A stretch of DNA of 64,000 nt from Polytrichum commune (taxonomy: Eukaryota; Streptophyta; Polytrichopsida; Polytrichales; Polytrichaceae): the NCBI GenBank assembly GCA_950295325.1, contig OX485804.1, forward strand, positions 6,696,001 through 6,760,000. The letters run 5' to 3'. Made by a program: the position numbers and the translations under genes. Shown piece by piece: positions 1 to 12,625 of the stretch. The notes beneath the pieces were generated by a model. The model worked only from the letters and a program-made list of their open reading frames with translations. It had not been told where the DNA came from and did not search any database. The first letter of the stretch is position 1; each line of letters starts with the position of its first letter.

Positions 1-196
1 AAGAATCCTCTTGGTGCAAGGTGGGGTCTACTGCCTATCTTGCAGTGGGTGGGCTTTTGGCTTCTTACTTACTTAGCTAGTTTTTTTTCCGTCAAGAAGA
101 GAGAAGATTTCACAGCGGGAATCAAACTGCTAACCACTCCATTCGGAAATGGGTACCTCTCCACTATCACCCGGTAGTTTAGGGTCATCTTGGACC
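1..196 (-). mobile_element. SINE-like retroelement with tRNA-type promoter (copy 1, cut by window edge)
   Basis: Read on the minus strand, this closely matches 14385-14586 on the plus strand along its length. It carries a box A match (TAGTGGAGAGG, 166-156; fits TRGYNNARNNG) and a box B-like site (AGTTTGATTCC, 128-118). These are followed by an internal A-run (Ts on the plus strand, about 81-88) and a conserved 3' segment ending GGATTCTT at base 1. Two copies in opposite orientation with pol III box spacing point to a tRNA-derived SINE. Because the shared 3' segment runs to base 1, more may lie outside the window. Confidence 0.6.
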
Positions 197-3100
197 ATAG
201 GGATTCCTATAGGTCAATTGTTTGCAAGAAGGAAAACTTTCAACTAGGTGTTGGTGGCCCCAAAAACTGATCCACTCCAATAAGTTTGTTTGTCTTTAGT
301 TGTCATTTAGGGCGATTTTCCATGTAAGCCACTTGCCCACTATACTCTAGTGAGAATAAGGACAAACTTGTCAAAATGTAGATGGAATCTGGTGGGGTAG
401 GGTTCATTTGTACCAACTAGCTACTCTCATCTCCTCAAATTCGGGCCTATTTACTAACCTCCTCCTCCATATTACCTCCTTCAATCCAACACTTGTAGAT
501 CAAAAAATGCTTTAGTGGGTGCATGGGAGTCTAGCGGCCCATGACCACGGCCCTTCACATTCTAGTCAGCCACCAAAATGTAATTGGTTGGTGGCTTGTG
601 CTTATCTACATGAGAACATCTCCAACCCATTATTATCTAAATTGACACCTTTAGAGAACCATATTGCCACTAGATCCCCCCCCCCCAAATAAAACATTGC
701 CCTTTCCACAACCATCATACTCCCTTTGTTCCAAACTGATAGTTTGGTGTGATTTTTTCCTCAAATAAGTTGGTAAATACCAAAATAATAATGTTCATGC
801 AGTGTATGCATTGCATGCATTGCATGCATCCTTGCAACTCTAAACAACCGTCGTAGACTTATCGAATGCACCTTATAAAAGTATTACCAACAAGAAGAAG
901 AAAAAAAATGTTCACAAATAACTCTTGAGTCCATAACATTATTCAACTGCTATCAACCGTTCCATTCTAATAATATTCAATGACGAGTGCTTCACTCAAG
1001 TTTATCAGGCTGAATTTGCCTGGACAAGCATTCATAAAGTCTAAATATAGCACCTTGCATGACATATTCCCGGCCCCACCCAACCTAGTCACTCAATTGA
1101 ATAATGTTATGTCTCCACTCAATCATCGATTGTGGTTAAAATTATTGAAAGGGTCATGATGCTATACAACAGATTTGTTGACACATGAAAAGAGATTCAT
1201 GCGCATAAAAAATGTGTTGTATGGATATTGTCTGCAGCAAGTATGAAGTATCAAAGGTTTTATTAATGCATGTATCATGACAATAGATGTCATAGATAAA
1301 TATACCCGGCATACTCGGCATCCCTTACCACTATATCAATTTGTAGAAAATCTATCAATGTGACCCACGCTAAATTTCTAGTAGAAAATTAGCGTGGGTT
1401 GAGATTTTATGTGGCCCACATCAACTAGCTTGGGCTCTAGGAAATCGATGTGGACCACAATAATAGGACTTAAGTGTACTTGCCAACTAAAAGGTTCACG
1501 CATTCTTACTATGAGAAACACACAAGTGATTAATATACACACAAATTTAAACCCTACACACAACAACATCATTTTTGCCAATCTTCTCCAGGGCAGGCCC
1601 AATGTTCATGATTTGAGGATTGTGGCACCTAAACCCTAAATTTGACCAAAGTTGGGCCAACATCACATAACATACCAATGAAGAAAGTGCTAAAGTCATT
1701 GGTACACGAGAGATGTGCATAGAAATTTGTCTTGAGTCATTAGTGCTCATTGGAAGTCAACAACATATTCTTTGGGAGAAATTCCATGGACATAAACCGC
1801 AATGGGCTTTGCAAAAGCCATGCAACATCAATTTGGATGAGCTTGGGATTGTCTCCAAAACAAGCAATTCCAAACTACCAAAAAATCCTACATGCTTGGA
1901 GCATGAGGTTTTTATATGTTATTTTCGTCCACATGGTGGTGGGCATCACCCTACACAAGTAGATACCTTTCATTCATGCAAATTGCCATCAAGTGGGTCG
2001 CAAACCCCATCAAAGTGTTTTGTGGTGACCCATTATGGGTTGCATAAGCATTTAAGGTTTAAGCAACGATGTTCATTTTGGACATATTCTCTTGTTTTAA
2101 GTGGGGTGGTCCTATTTTTTGTGGTGAAGAAGTGCATTGGGTACTTCAAATGTATGATGTTTCAACAATGACCGTGTTTTATGTGTGCAAACTAGTTCAA
2201 TCTAGATGCACATTGATGTTTTAGAGACCTGGTGCAACACTTGTTGGCCTAGGATATTGCTAGGTGCTTGAAATGTATGATGTGTGCATATTGATCCTCT
2301 CGTGGATTTGCAAACTAATTGAACTTGGGTTTCTCTGAGGTTTAAGAGGTTGGTGCAACTTTTTCAATGTACCCAACTTCAATGGGTTTGTTCAATGTCA
2401 ATACATAGCCAACTTCTCCCTTAGTTTTGTGGTGTGTGTGGCTCACATGTAGCATGCAAATATTAATTTGGGGCCACTTATTTACTTACTATTTTACATG
2501 TGGGGCCAATATTCACCTAATCAAAGAGTGCTTGTGGCCTTAATTTTTTTCATGTACAATTGAAAGTCGCCACCCATATTAACAGACAAGTTTTGTGCAT
2601 TCGCCAATTACTCCCTTTAATTCATCTGGATGTAGCCATCCTAAACTCCACAAAATTCTCGCCATCTTGGTTGCTTCAGAATTCAACATTGTAGCTAAAC
2701 CTACTACTTTTTCAAAAGAACAAAAAAAACTAATAAGGGTTGGTCCCCAATCTAAGTCCATGGGTTGATAGACTCAACACAAGTGTGGCCAAATAAGGCA
2801 AGTGGCCAACTAAGTAGATAAGATGGTACCAACTTTTTGTACATGCCAAGTACATACAAACTCCAAACATTTGCAACAACTTGAATGTGGCAACAAGATC
2901 AATATCATTGGGGGATGTGGTGCCCATCGCTAAAGTCTTTATCAACTTCTTTGGAACATGTCCACTTTGCTAATGAATCTTCTATAATTAACTTCTTAAA
3001 TAGTGCATTTCACTGAATGGCATGGGATGTAGTTGTTGATGTAGCTTCGAGTATGTGGGTCATCCTATCCGGGTCCTATCCATGCTCTTTAGGAATTCTT

Positions 3101-4085
3101 CCAAGTAGCATTCCTCAACAACCAAACATCCTAGGGATCCCTCCAAAATGAACCTTCACCCAAAGTCAAGCTTCTCGGGGAATTCTTTCAAATTAAATCC
3201 CCACATCCATTTTGTGATACGTGAAGTTTTTGTTGTTATTTTGTCAATCAATGTTACCTCTTTTTTTGAAGGAACAAACTAAATTGGCAGAGATTATGTG
3301 AGTTGAGGATGTTGAGAAACTCGGATATTTGGTGTAAATTGATAAATTTTAGATGTGTCATAGCTCAAATTTCCCTAGAAGTGATGGTTATGTTGTAATC
3401 TAACCAAGTTACCCTAGAATGATAGATATTGGATCAAATCTAACCAACTTTCTTGGGAACGATACCAATGTAGCTAATAACAAAGGAGATTGACACAAAT
3501 GACGATTTTTGACACATACAATAGTTTTCTCCTTGCAACTTTTCATGGCACGTTATTCTTATGTATGTCAAAGTCATGATAAAAACTCCACCAAATAAAA
3601 AGGTTTGAATTACATTTATAAAATACTTTTAGATGATCACCCATTTCATACTATCCAAATCAATATTGTAAGTTGCACTTTAAGCACCAAACATATAGGT
3701 TTGTGCACTAATTCTTAATGAACAACTTTGTCTTCAGATGGAACGTACTTTTCACTATAGATTCTAAAATTGTTCAAAACTCTCATATGTATAGAGTTTT
3801 ACCAAGCTTCCCATTGGGGGGAAGATGGACTACATTTGTAAATATAGAATCGAGAAAGATACACAAATTTATGAGGGACGGTGTAGTATTTCGAGTGTGT
3901 TGTTAACATAGAATGATAGATTTGGAAAGATGAAAATGTGAGGTAAAACAAACGAATCCACATATATAGTATATCGAGAGGCAACATGGGTACCTAGTGG
4001 GCATCCCATACTCTTGCACTTTTGCATTTGGAGATTGAGCTGCACTCAAATTCATTGCACTTGTTTAGTGATTGTCGCCAAGTAC
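197..4085. other. AT-rich intergenic stretch without a supported gene
   Basis: Only short ORFs with no recognisable domain are present, the longest being 152 codons at 1713-2171. A poly-C run lies at 676-686, and a TGCATGCATTGCATGCAT-like repeat near 805-829. I saw no splice-consistent conserved exons. Confidence 0.5.
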
Positions 4086-4315
4086 ACAATGAACAGGGAG
4101 ACCCAACCGTCAGTGCCAGATGAACCAGTTGAGTTTGAGAAACAATTGGTTGAAATTCAAGACTTCAAGAAGATAATCGATCATTTAAGAGGAATCTAGA
4201 GAATAGACCACAAAACAATTAAGAATAACCGAAAGATGTCAACATGTAACCCGGGGGACTTGGAAACACTAGCTAGGATCTCAACCAATTATGTCCAAAT
4301 ATATCTCCGGACACT
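4086..4315 (+). repeat. Dispersed repeat family R3, copy 1
   Basis: Shares ordered blocks with 18023-18258, 25622-25805 and 51447-51672: GTTGAGTTTGAGAAACAA, then GGTTGAAATTCAAGACTTCA, then GACTTGGAAACACTAG, then ATTATGTCCAAA with TCTCCGGACA. No terminal repeats or coding capacity are evident. It may be a fragment of a longer retroelement, because similarity between the 18-kb and 25-kb copies continues downstream. Confidence 0.6.
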
Positions 4316-5169
4316 GCAAGTACATGCCACACGAAGTCCATAATTGAAGTCACGGAGTCTACCACATTCAAGTTCACTTTATTTGGTCTAAAGTGCTTCA
4401 TAAGGTGATTGTGGAAGTGGCAAGGTGTTAAGATGCACAAGCATTCACTTCTTCTCGCACTTGAGGTATGTCGGCAATGTTTTTTGATGCACTCCAACAA
4501 TCGTTGTTCATTTGATGGAGTACTTAAATCGAAGCGTACACATCGTACAGTCACTAGAATGTCTAGCTCAAAGAAGAAGTTGCATTTGAATTGTCCCAAC
4601 AGGTGAGGTGAACTCAAAGAGCTTAGGTTGTGGATTAATAGTTGGATTCTGGAAAGTATGAGTTCTTCCATGAGCCAGATATAGTTGGGGATGGATGTTA
4701 GATTACAGCTTGAGGATTTGGTTTACATGTCACACATGATTTCTGGTATTTACACCCATATTCCTGGGAATGATAACCAATCGGACTTCAACACACATCG
4801 TATTTAGAAACTTTAAGGTTAGAAAGGTTCAATTGCTGATGTTGCACCTGAGAATTCCTCAATAAAATGTGAGAGGATGTGAACATGCAGTCAAGATATC
4901 ACACACACAAATTCGTTGCTTTGGTGTGAACATGTACATGCTTGAATGACTTACAAAGGATGTTGGAACTTGAACAGGTGGAAATCCCATACCGAGGTTC
5001 ATTGCTTGGCCATTAGGCCTCTATATTGAAGGTGAGTAGGCATGTTACACTCGTGTCTTCAATCTTGACTTCATTTATTGTGTGATGGAGAAAAGTAATC
5101 CAAAACCAACTCCCAGCTCTCAAATTTCCCTCCCTTTCACATTGTTCACATTGAATCGATGTGGTTTAG

Positions 5170-5430
5170 AGCACTTGTTTTCGAGTGGTATATGACAAGA
5201 CTCATAGTACATAACCGACACGAAAAAGACATGTGTTGCAATGAGTTTGGACAAAAAAAAACCCTATTGTAGGTTCAATAGCTAACGTTTTGGGAGGGTC
5301 TTCGTGAATATCTAACATGGAAAAGAAACCTTCACTTTGACATCTTCTAGTTTCTCTTTCTCAACTCCAATTCTAAAGCTTGAATTGATGGCCTTCGTGT
5401 TTGCAATTGCTAACTGGATCAGACAATTCC
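5170..5430 (+). repeat. Dispersed repeat family R4, copy 1
   Basis: Contains the block GAGTGGTATATGACAAGACT followed by CATGTGTTGCAATGAG. This recurs in diverged form at 13531-13740, 18780-18930, 19195-19300, 49650-49840 and 59765-59960. Downstream, the AACTCCAATTCT and GCTAACTGGATCAGA blocks also recur at 59.9 kb. No terminal structure was identified. Confidence 0.5.
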
Positions 5431-6489
5431 CAATCTAATCAACTGCCAAAACTGATTGCAAAGTTGGAAGAGCCCACAATCGGGCCACGCACCTTCAGTT
5501 GTTGTTCAACCAACCTCAGTGCCAGTGGAGTTGGTGCTTGCGAAGAATTATTGCACGGTAGGCTAATACATGTTGTATGATCAAAGCTACGTTAAATATG
5601 TATCTAGTGTGGGCCATGCACATTTAGAAGTCGGAAGTAATGTTGCCATATTGTTGCAACTCCTTAGAGGTTTATCAACAATCCTTTTGTGACCTTCTCA
5701 TTTTACATACCCACATTGATTCCAACCCACCTCAATACCATAACAAGTGTAGCCAAAGAACATGGTTCTAGTACAGTAGGCAGACCCATTTCCAATAACT
5801 TATGCAATTTCGCTTAAGTGTAGTACAAGTGTCATACCAAAGTGATTTTTCACAAGTTTGGAAATTGATATCACAATGTTTAGCAATAAAATCACATTTG
5901 AAATTAATGCATATTTTCAAAGGCAAGATTCTCTCCCAACCCATATTCACAACATAGGTCAACCTAATTCCAATAATTGGGAGATGAAAACTTGAGTACA
6001 ATTAGTGCCATTTTCAAGGAATGCATATCCATGTCCTTTTAACTCACTTTGCCCAATGGGATGGCTACATGTGTGATTCTCCATACTTTCCCATCACGTT
6101 AGAAAATGATAGCGACATGTGTGAAACTTCAAGATTTTAGTGGACTCTATGTATTAAGATTGGGGGTTGATGGAAATGGGCATGTCTACTCTAAATGGAG
6201 ATAATTGCCAGGTGTCCATGACAACATCTAGAATATCATAATTCATGTGTAGCTTCTTCAAAGGACAAGGGACTACATGATTCGTTTCAATTAAAGTGTC
6301 TCAAGCAATCTCTTTATTTAATCCACATATTTATGGGTCATGAGAATGTAACCATGGGATGCACAAACCCTCTACTAGGAGATTCAGATTTAAAGTGAGC
6401 TCCCAACATCCCATGGTTATATTCCCAGGGCAACAATTGCTTAGTAATGTTATGTTATGCATCAGAGAAATATTGTAACCTGCAACATG

Positions 6490-6973
6490 TACACCCTAAA
6501 CTCCATAATATCAACCTCCATAATGTCACATACTCTCTAATATCCCACACCCTAGGAATGGATGTTCATAGTTCAAATCTCACTCCTTATTGTCACATTT
6601 CTCTCCCTTACATCCCAAAATTTGTCATTAATGCAAACCACCCAAGAAGTCAACCCACACCCTCACATTGTGCCATGTGTCAACATGTGGAGTGTCACCT
6701 TCTTATTCTTATTCTTCTTCTTATGCCACTGGTTGCATGTTGGTGCATGCACCCGCCACATCACCCGGGAAGGTCAAGTGGAGTAGACCACACTAGCATA
6801 GGTGACAGGAGAACAAATTCAACTTGTCTTTACATCTCCTTTGTATTGTTCCATAATGTCACATGCTACACTAATTCTATAGTGTCACACATCCATGTTA
6901 ACACTACAAAACTCTGTAATATCATGTGCACTTTGGTTGGCACGAGTGTGATGCTACAGAGTTTAGAGTGTAC
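6490..6973 (+). mobile_element. MITE-like element, family M3, copy 1
   Basis: About 484 bp, starting ACACCCTAAACTCCATAATA and ending in GAGTTTAGAGTGT, which is the imperfect inverted repeat. A second copy lies on the minus strand at 48731-49212, and a longer or diverged copy at 32595-33422. Shared internal blocks include TCACTCCTTATTGTCACAT, CACATGTGGAGTGTCACC in related form, and CCATAATGTCACA. The ORFs it contains have no recognised domain. It is non-autonomous, and its superfamily was not assigned. Confidence 0.65.
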
Positions 6974-8378
6974 TTTGATGTTAAATAATACTTCGAGGTT
7001 ACATCAAAAAGATAAGAAAACTGACATTGGTCCTTAACCAACGTGAATTTGAACCTGGTGGTTGGCCCTTGTTCAAGGGTCCCTTGGTAAGAGGTTACAT
7101 AGCACAGTATTATGTCAAAGTTTTTAAAGTGGAAATAAACTCGATAGTGTGGCCCAGCATATTCCCCATATTCGATGTAGTTTCTCTTGGGCTGGAATGT
7201 CTGGGATTGTCATATTTACATTCCTCATTTTCACTTGAACATCATATGTGTGCTGGATCTTCAGCTTGAATTGAAATGTTGGTGAAGGTGTAACCTGAGC
7301 CCATTCACTTCCATTTCTGTTGTAAAATTGCCAGTCATGCAGTCATCACACATATGAATATTGCTGTAACTCCTCAGTTTTAGGGTTTCTGGTCAAATTA
7401 CATTGCAAGGATGCTTCCTGTGCATAGATCAAGGAATACATCAACTACAAAATAAATAACGCAATAAATAACTGACTGGTATTGGACTGGTAGAAAACTC
7501 CAAACCCCAGATACTTTTGGAATCTTCAGACCTTAAGACTTGATATAATTATATTTGCTGATAAAAATCAGATACTGCTGTCAAGTTCACCACAGCCCAG
7601 ACATTGACAAATGAACCTGATGGAAAGCTTGAAGTTTTCCAATACTCAGGACACAAACTACCACCAAGAGCTAATATATGCTTTGATGGCCAACATTAGA
7701 ATACTCATCACTTACAGCTGTCCACTTCATGTACTGAACCAGCAACTTAGCACAACAAGAGCAACCATACCCACTTTCCCTACTCCAAGCCTACAGGCCT
7801 GGGATATTTCATTTCCTGGCCTAACAACAGGTGTTGAAGTAAAGGTCACCTAAGGAAACCAGTGGACACGCCTCATACTTAACACAGGACTAAGGTAACA
7901 ACCTTGTATTAGTGAAAGCATCTTTAGTTGAACAGAGAACCCTACAAGTGTGCTAAATCTCAAATAGAGGCACTTGGAAATCCTGGAAGAACTTTGTGGC
8001 ACCGCAGTTTGATCTATAACAGACACAAAATACATTGTCAGGAGAAAGAAAATACTGTCCCGTTGCCGATCTGCATATGATCTTACACATCATTCACAAG
8101 CTGACATTCATCAACTTTTAAAAAATTGGAACTCCACCAGAACACAAGATGCAAATAGGTCACATGGAGTGTTTGATGGAATATGAAACCTGGTAATTGT
8201 CATTCCACATTGTGCACAAAAATACTACAGAAATATTGTGCGAAAGCATTCTACTTTGGGCGCATTGATAAGTGAACGGTCTGAAATTCACATGGCTGCA
8301 CTTACAACACATGACGAAAATATACACAAGGTGCGGCCTTTTGATCCCCACTGTACAGACTTAAAAACTACTCCAAAA
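6974..8378. other. Downstream flank of AHP, no separate gene seen
   Basis: This unique-looking, AT-rich sequence lies 3' of the minus-strand AHP gene, so its proximal part should be 3' UTR. The short ORFs at 7611-7853 and 7850-8035 have no recognisable domain. I did not find a convincing polyadenylation signal. Confidence 0.45.
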
Positions 8379-9220
8379 TCAGTACTCTTCCAGGAAAGGA
8401 AGAGTGCCACCAGCAGCCACGATTCGTTTCTCCAGCTGCAATAAGAAAGAGTTTAGAAAAAGGTTTCATGTAGAATTTGTACTTAACAGCACATATAGGA
8501 ATCATCCAAGAAGGACTTCATTTCCCAACTTCAACTGTAAAACAACATACAACCACCTTGCTAAGGGATCTAGCATACCTGCAATTAACTGACTTCAAAC
8601 AAACAATTGATGTGTGTTTTACAATGCTTTGCAAAGAACCACACAACAGCAGAGATTTCATTTGACATATTTATGTCCACTAATTTTCAACACACCTATA
8701 TAATGCTCTGGAATTTTAAGAGACAGGATCATTAGCGTGATGAGAAGGAAAAATGATAATGTTTGAAAGTACCTCCAGCAGCGTTTCAAGTTTGCCCCGG
8801 ACAAGGCTAAATTCCTTTTTCACTTTCTCGAGGGACTCGAGACACCTAAAACGTCAGATAGTGCAGGGGTTACTCTCACGATATGTTATCTTACAAGTAA
8901 ATGAGGCATACAACATCAAAGCAGGGTTAGGGAATAATCAACTGTAGGTAAAGTCAATGTAACTTGATTGCGGAACACAAACTATCTATAATGCAGTGCA
9001 CAAAGATTCTGAGCTAAAGTGACAGGTGTATTTCCTTTGGAAAGGTAGTAAGAAATGTCTAAACCTTAGCTCAGTAGCTATCAAGGAACTCACCCCTCTT
9101 TATCTTTATTGTCACAACACTGACGGAAAGTTATGCAGACTTGCTTTACTCGTTGGGCACCAATACTGCCAGGAAAATCCAATACCACCAAAACCACAAT
9201 TAGCAAAATGTCACAAAAGA

Positions 9221-9263
<43 letters not shown>

Positions 9264-10954
9264 ATCCAGTGCACTAGTGTAATAAACTTCGAGTATTTAC
9301 TCCAAACAAAATACCAATCACAGAACCATATCAGAATACTATATCACAGAGGTATATCTTGACATAGAACCCCAAGTACTGTGGCGTACAGAAAGACGAA
9401 AAGAAGCTTCATGCTTCCTGTGAGAGACCACAAGCAAAGACAGCTATATACACCTTCCATACAGTAGTGCACCGAGTGACTCCTTAAAATATGAACAGTG
9501 AGTGGAAAACATTAGTGGCAGAACAGTTTCAATTGGCACAGATACCAGCAAATTCCATATATTGTGTTTCAAATACACACAAATTTGCCCACCCCATCTA
9601 ACTCATTACAGAGGGATCCAATTTAACAACACCTCCAAGGCGCTGCATTTGATTCTTCAACACTTTTGATGTGAATATGTAAGATCACAAAATCAAAGTG
9701 GAATCTCCAAAGAAACATAAAAACATAACCTCAAACACACTTTTGGGGTAAATCCGTAAAAGGACAAAGGAACTTGACAAACTGCCTTTTGGATTGCCAC
9801 CGACTATGTGCGAGTATCCGGCATATTCAACCACGAACTCAACTGGCAATCAGGAGGCGCAGCTAATTACGGAAGGAGGAGACAAACAACAGCAAGCTTG
9901 CACACCTAGGTTTTGCATCTCCATAAAATGCTAATTTTACAGAAGCAAGCACCTTACAAAAGTTTTCCAGAAACCTTGCGCGGCGGGGGGGGGGGGATGC
10001 TAACTGGAGCACTCTGAAGTAAGATCGGTTTGATGGTGTGCAAAAAGCAAGCATATTACACTTAGAAGCAGACCTCCATTGCAATTTCTTCAACCAGGAG
10101 ATTGGCTGTCATGTCATCCAATCCTACAGACTCGGCAATCAAGAACACTCATTACGATCGATGATCAGACAATTGACTGCCACTCCATGCCGCTGGCGCT
10201 AGAGGTAAAAAATCGGCCTTGTTTAATGGGACGCACCTAGAACTGCTGCCTTTAAATTGATGGACATGGCCATCCACGACTTTGTAGTTAATGGAATTCG
10301 TCTTCCTGCAATTCCCACAAAACTCCTGCAGTCAGTCAAGCTGCGATCCAACCCTCATCAATATGGCTATCGTCTCACTTATGGAGACTAAGGGATGATC
10401 ACCAATTCAAACCTAATTAAATCCCATGTAAAAGTTCATCACAACTACGCATGTGAAGTGGCAACAGAATCAGGATTTGCGCAATTCAACGCCCACAGTC
10501 GGTCCCGGCGTCTCATCATCATGCCCCGGGTTGATTATATTCTATTTCCCAAAACGCTGCTTCCAACATTCCAGAGGAAGATTTAAGAGTGACGAATTAA
10601 GAAGAAGGATCCTGAGTTCATACAAGCAGTCGGTGAGGTTCTCTAGAAGCCTTTCGGAGTCTGTGAAAAACAAGGTCACCACCTCCTCCACAAATTCAGG
10701 GTTGCTCTCATCTTGCAACATCTGGAGCTGGCTGTACTGCTCGTCGATGAAACCCTGCAAGAAATTGAACAACTTAGTTACCGCGAAGTGTACAGATGAC
10801 TCCCAGCTCCCCGAATTAAAACACACTATTAGCCACCTTATTCACAAATGCCCGCTCATCCATCCAACCAAACTCAACCTACACGCGAGCACCTAACATC
10901 CTTGCCTACCTCCTCGAACATGCTCGACAACAGATCCTCATGCTGCTTCAACAT
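8379..10954 (-). CDS. Histidine-containing phosphotransfer protein (AHP/HPt), cytokinin two-component relay
   Basis: Six coding exons on the minus strand: 10954-10910, 10754-10624, 10305-10237, 9165-9094, 8845-8773 and 8435-8379. All have GT donors and AG acceptors, and the phases are consistent. They give 148 aa, matching the roughly 150 aa of plant AHPs. The order is an N-terminal helix (MLKQHEDLLSSMFEE), GFIDEQYSQLQMLQDESNP, FVEEVVTLFF, then the phosphoacceptor motif HQFKGSSSS with His at about residue 74, IGAQRV, KLETLLE and a C-terminal AAGGTLPF. The intact His and the following Lys/Gly/Ser residues argue for an active phosphotransmitter, not an AHP6-type pseudo-HPt. By family, it accepts phosphate from the receiver domain of hybrid histidine kinases in the cytosol and passes it to nuclear response regulators. 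The start at 10954 was chosen from length. An in-frame upstream ATG at 11095 would add 47 residues encoded by a GA-rich microsatellite. The introns are 72 bp (10237 side excluded) to over 1 kb. Confidence 0.93.
9221..9263. repeat. Compound (AT)n(GT)n microsatellite in AHP intron
   Basis: Alternating AT from 9221, then GT to about 9263, lying in the intron between exons 3 and 4 of AHP. Likely length-polymorphic. Confidence 0.95.
9985..9996. repeat. Poly-G run of 12 in AHP intron
   Basis: Uninterrupted G run on the plus strand (poly-C in the transcript). It is one of about a dozen G/C homopolymers in the window. Confidence 0.95.
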
Positions 10955-11600
10955 CACATCCACATCCACATCTTCCGCCTCCACCTCCTCCTCTTCCTCC
11001 CTCTCCCTCTCCCTCTCCCTCTCCCTCTCCCTCCCTAACCCCCTCTCGACCTCCTTCGCCTTACAAGCCTCCTCCACCTTCCTGGCCTCCGCCATGTCGC
11101 GCTTCGACTTCACCTCCGCCGGGGGTTCACAACAGCCACCTCCCGCGCAGCATCCCCCCTGCTGCTGCTGCTGCTTCTGCACCACCCCTGCGCCGCTGCC
11201 TACCCGCATGGTTCACAAGCTTCGATTCCTCTGAAACAAGCTTCCAAGCTCCTCTCAGCTTCTCCTTAGAGCTCCCCACCGCCGGCCTCCTCCCCTCACT
11301 CGCTTATTGAACTCCCCCCGCCCCCTACACCCCCCCGAGTGCACCAAGTGGATGCCGTCTCCTGGAGCGGAAGACGGAAATGGGGCTGCCGAATCTGGCA
11401 CAAGAATGGGTTACGTTACCGCAAAAGAGAAGGCCCAGAACGGAACGAGGGACGACGACAAAGTGGGGGAGAGCTAAGGTCAGCTGTGTTAAGCCCCCTG
11501 GCTCGTTTGTTAGGTGCAGAGCGAGGCTGACTTGGCGCACCACGGCCAATTGTGGCCCTGGCTCTCTCTCGCTCTCTCTCTCTCATCGCCATTCATGAGC
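10955..11600 (-). promoter_or_regulatory. 5' leader and proximal promoter region of AHP
   Basis: This GC-richer segment lies immediately upstream of the AHP start on the minus strand. On that strand it carries a GGGAGA/GAGA-type tract at 10997-11034 and another GA tract at 11553-11585, typical of plant 5' leaders. Open frames on both strands (11209-10874, 11234-10848, 11549-11325) follow from low-complexity composition and have no domain. I did not locate a TATA box or transcription start. Confidence 0.55.
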
Positions 11601-11687
11601 TAACCAGCGCCTAAGCTACTCCCTTCCTTCCCAGGCCTATGATGCCATCTGGGGCCTCTGGGGCCTCACCAATCAGGCCCTTATTTA

Positions 11688-12133
11688 GGGCCACTTCGCA
11701 CACGAGCCGAGGGCCGTGACCGTAAAATTGTGAGAGCCCAAGAGAAAGTGTCCAAAGGCCGTCCCAACACACCTCCACAATCATGTAGTGTGGTCGTGGA
11801 TCCTCAAGTGTAGTGTGAAGTCATATGTGACCGGCTTCTTGACCAAATGCTATTTCAATGAATATCTATCCATGCCGGTCCTCGCGCATGATATAATAGA
11901 GTAAACCAACGGTTGTGAGCGTTCGGAGTGCCGTGGTCTCCCGGTTTTGTGTTAGGTCTACCTCCAAGAGGTGGTTTTTGAAAATAATCCAAGTGATTGT
12001 GAATACATGATCTGTTGGATGTCATGTAAGAATCCATGTAGACTTTACGTGCATCTTGCACTTACTTACTCCGTTGGTCCCTCGGGCGTGGTGTGAAGCG
12101 AACTTGGAGTGGCTCCGCCTTTCCACCACACGG
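11688..12133 (-). mobile_element. PIF/Harbinger-like MITE, family M1, copy 1 (lacks its outer end)
   Basis: Begins GGGCCACTTCGCACACGAG after a TTA flank. In minus orientation it matches the right-hand and central parts of 17416-17914, including the CCACCTCTTGGAGGTAG block. It stops at the start of copy 2 and lacks its own second terminus, so it is truncated or interrupted. With copy 2 it forms a head-to-head inverted pair. Confidence 0.7.
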
Positions 12134-12136
12134 TAA

Positions 12137-12625
12137 GGGCCACTTCACACACGAGACAGAGAGCTCGTGACCATTACACTTCAAGCACTCTCATTGGTGG
12201 AAAAGGCGGAGCCGCTCCAAGTTCGCTTCACGGTACGCTTGAGGGACCAACGGAGTATGTGAATGCAAGATGGGTGTAAAGTCTACATGGATTCCTACAT
12301 GGCATCGAACGGATCGTGTTTCCTGGTCACTTCAAAAACCACCTCTTGGAGGTAGCATGAACACAAAACCGGGAGACCGTGGCACTCCAAACGCTCACAA
12401 TTGTTGGTTTATTATATTTTATCAGGTGTGGGGACCCGCGTGAATAGAAATTCGTTGAAATAGCATATGGTTGAGGGTCCGGTCACGTATGACTTCACAC
12501 TATACTCGAGGGTTTGTGACCACACTACATAATTTTGAAGGTGTATTGGGACGGCCTTTGGACACTTTCTTTTGGGCTCTCGCAAATTCATGGTCACAGC
12601 TCTTGACTCGTGTGTGAAGTGACCT
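12137..12625 (+). mobile_element. PIF/Harbinger-like MITE, family M1, copy 2
   Basis: Terminal inverted repeats are GGGCCACTTCACACACGAGA and, at the other end, CTCGTGTGTGAAGTGACCT. The flanks are TAA (12134-12136) and TTA (12626-12628). At 489 bp it is close in length to copy 3 at 17416. TIRs beginning GGGCC with 3-bp TWA-type targets fit Tourist/Harbinger MITEs. No transposase is encoded. Confidence 0.75.

Noticed and set aside
1713-2171. 152-codon plus-strand ORF
   Set aside because: No domain, no splice partner and composition like the surrounding intergenic DNA.
4273-4671. 132-codon minus ORF
   Set aside because: Overlaps repeat family R3 and shows no domain.
10081-10140. Candidate AHP exon beginning after an AG near 10130
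   Set aside because: The frame required by exon 3 meets a stop after two codons; the exon at 9094-9165 fits phase and family exactly.
10874-11209. 111-codon minus ORF with Gln and Arg-Glu repeats as a separate gene
   Set aside because: Its end is AHP exon 1; the rest is microsatellite and leader.
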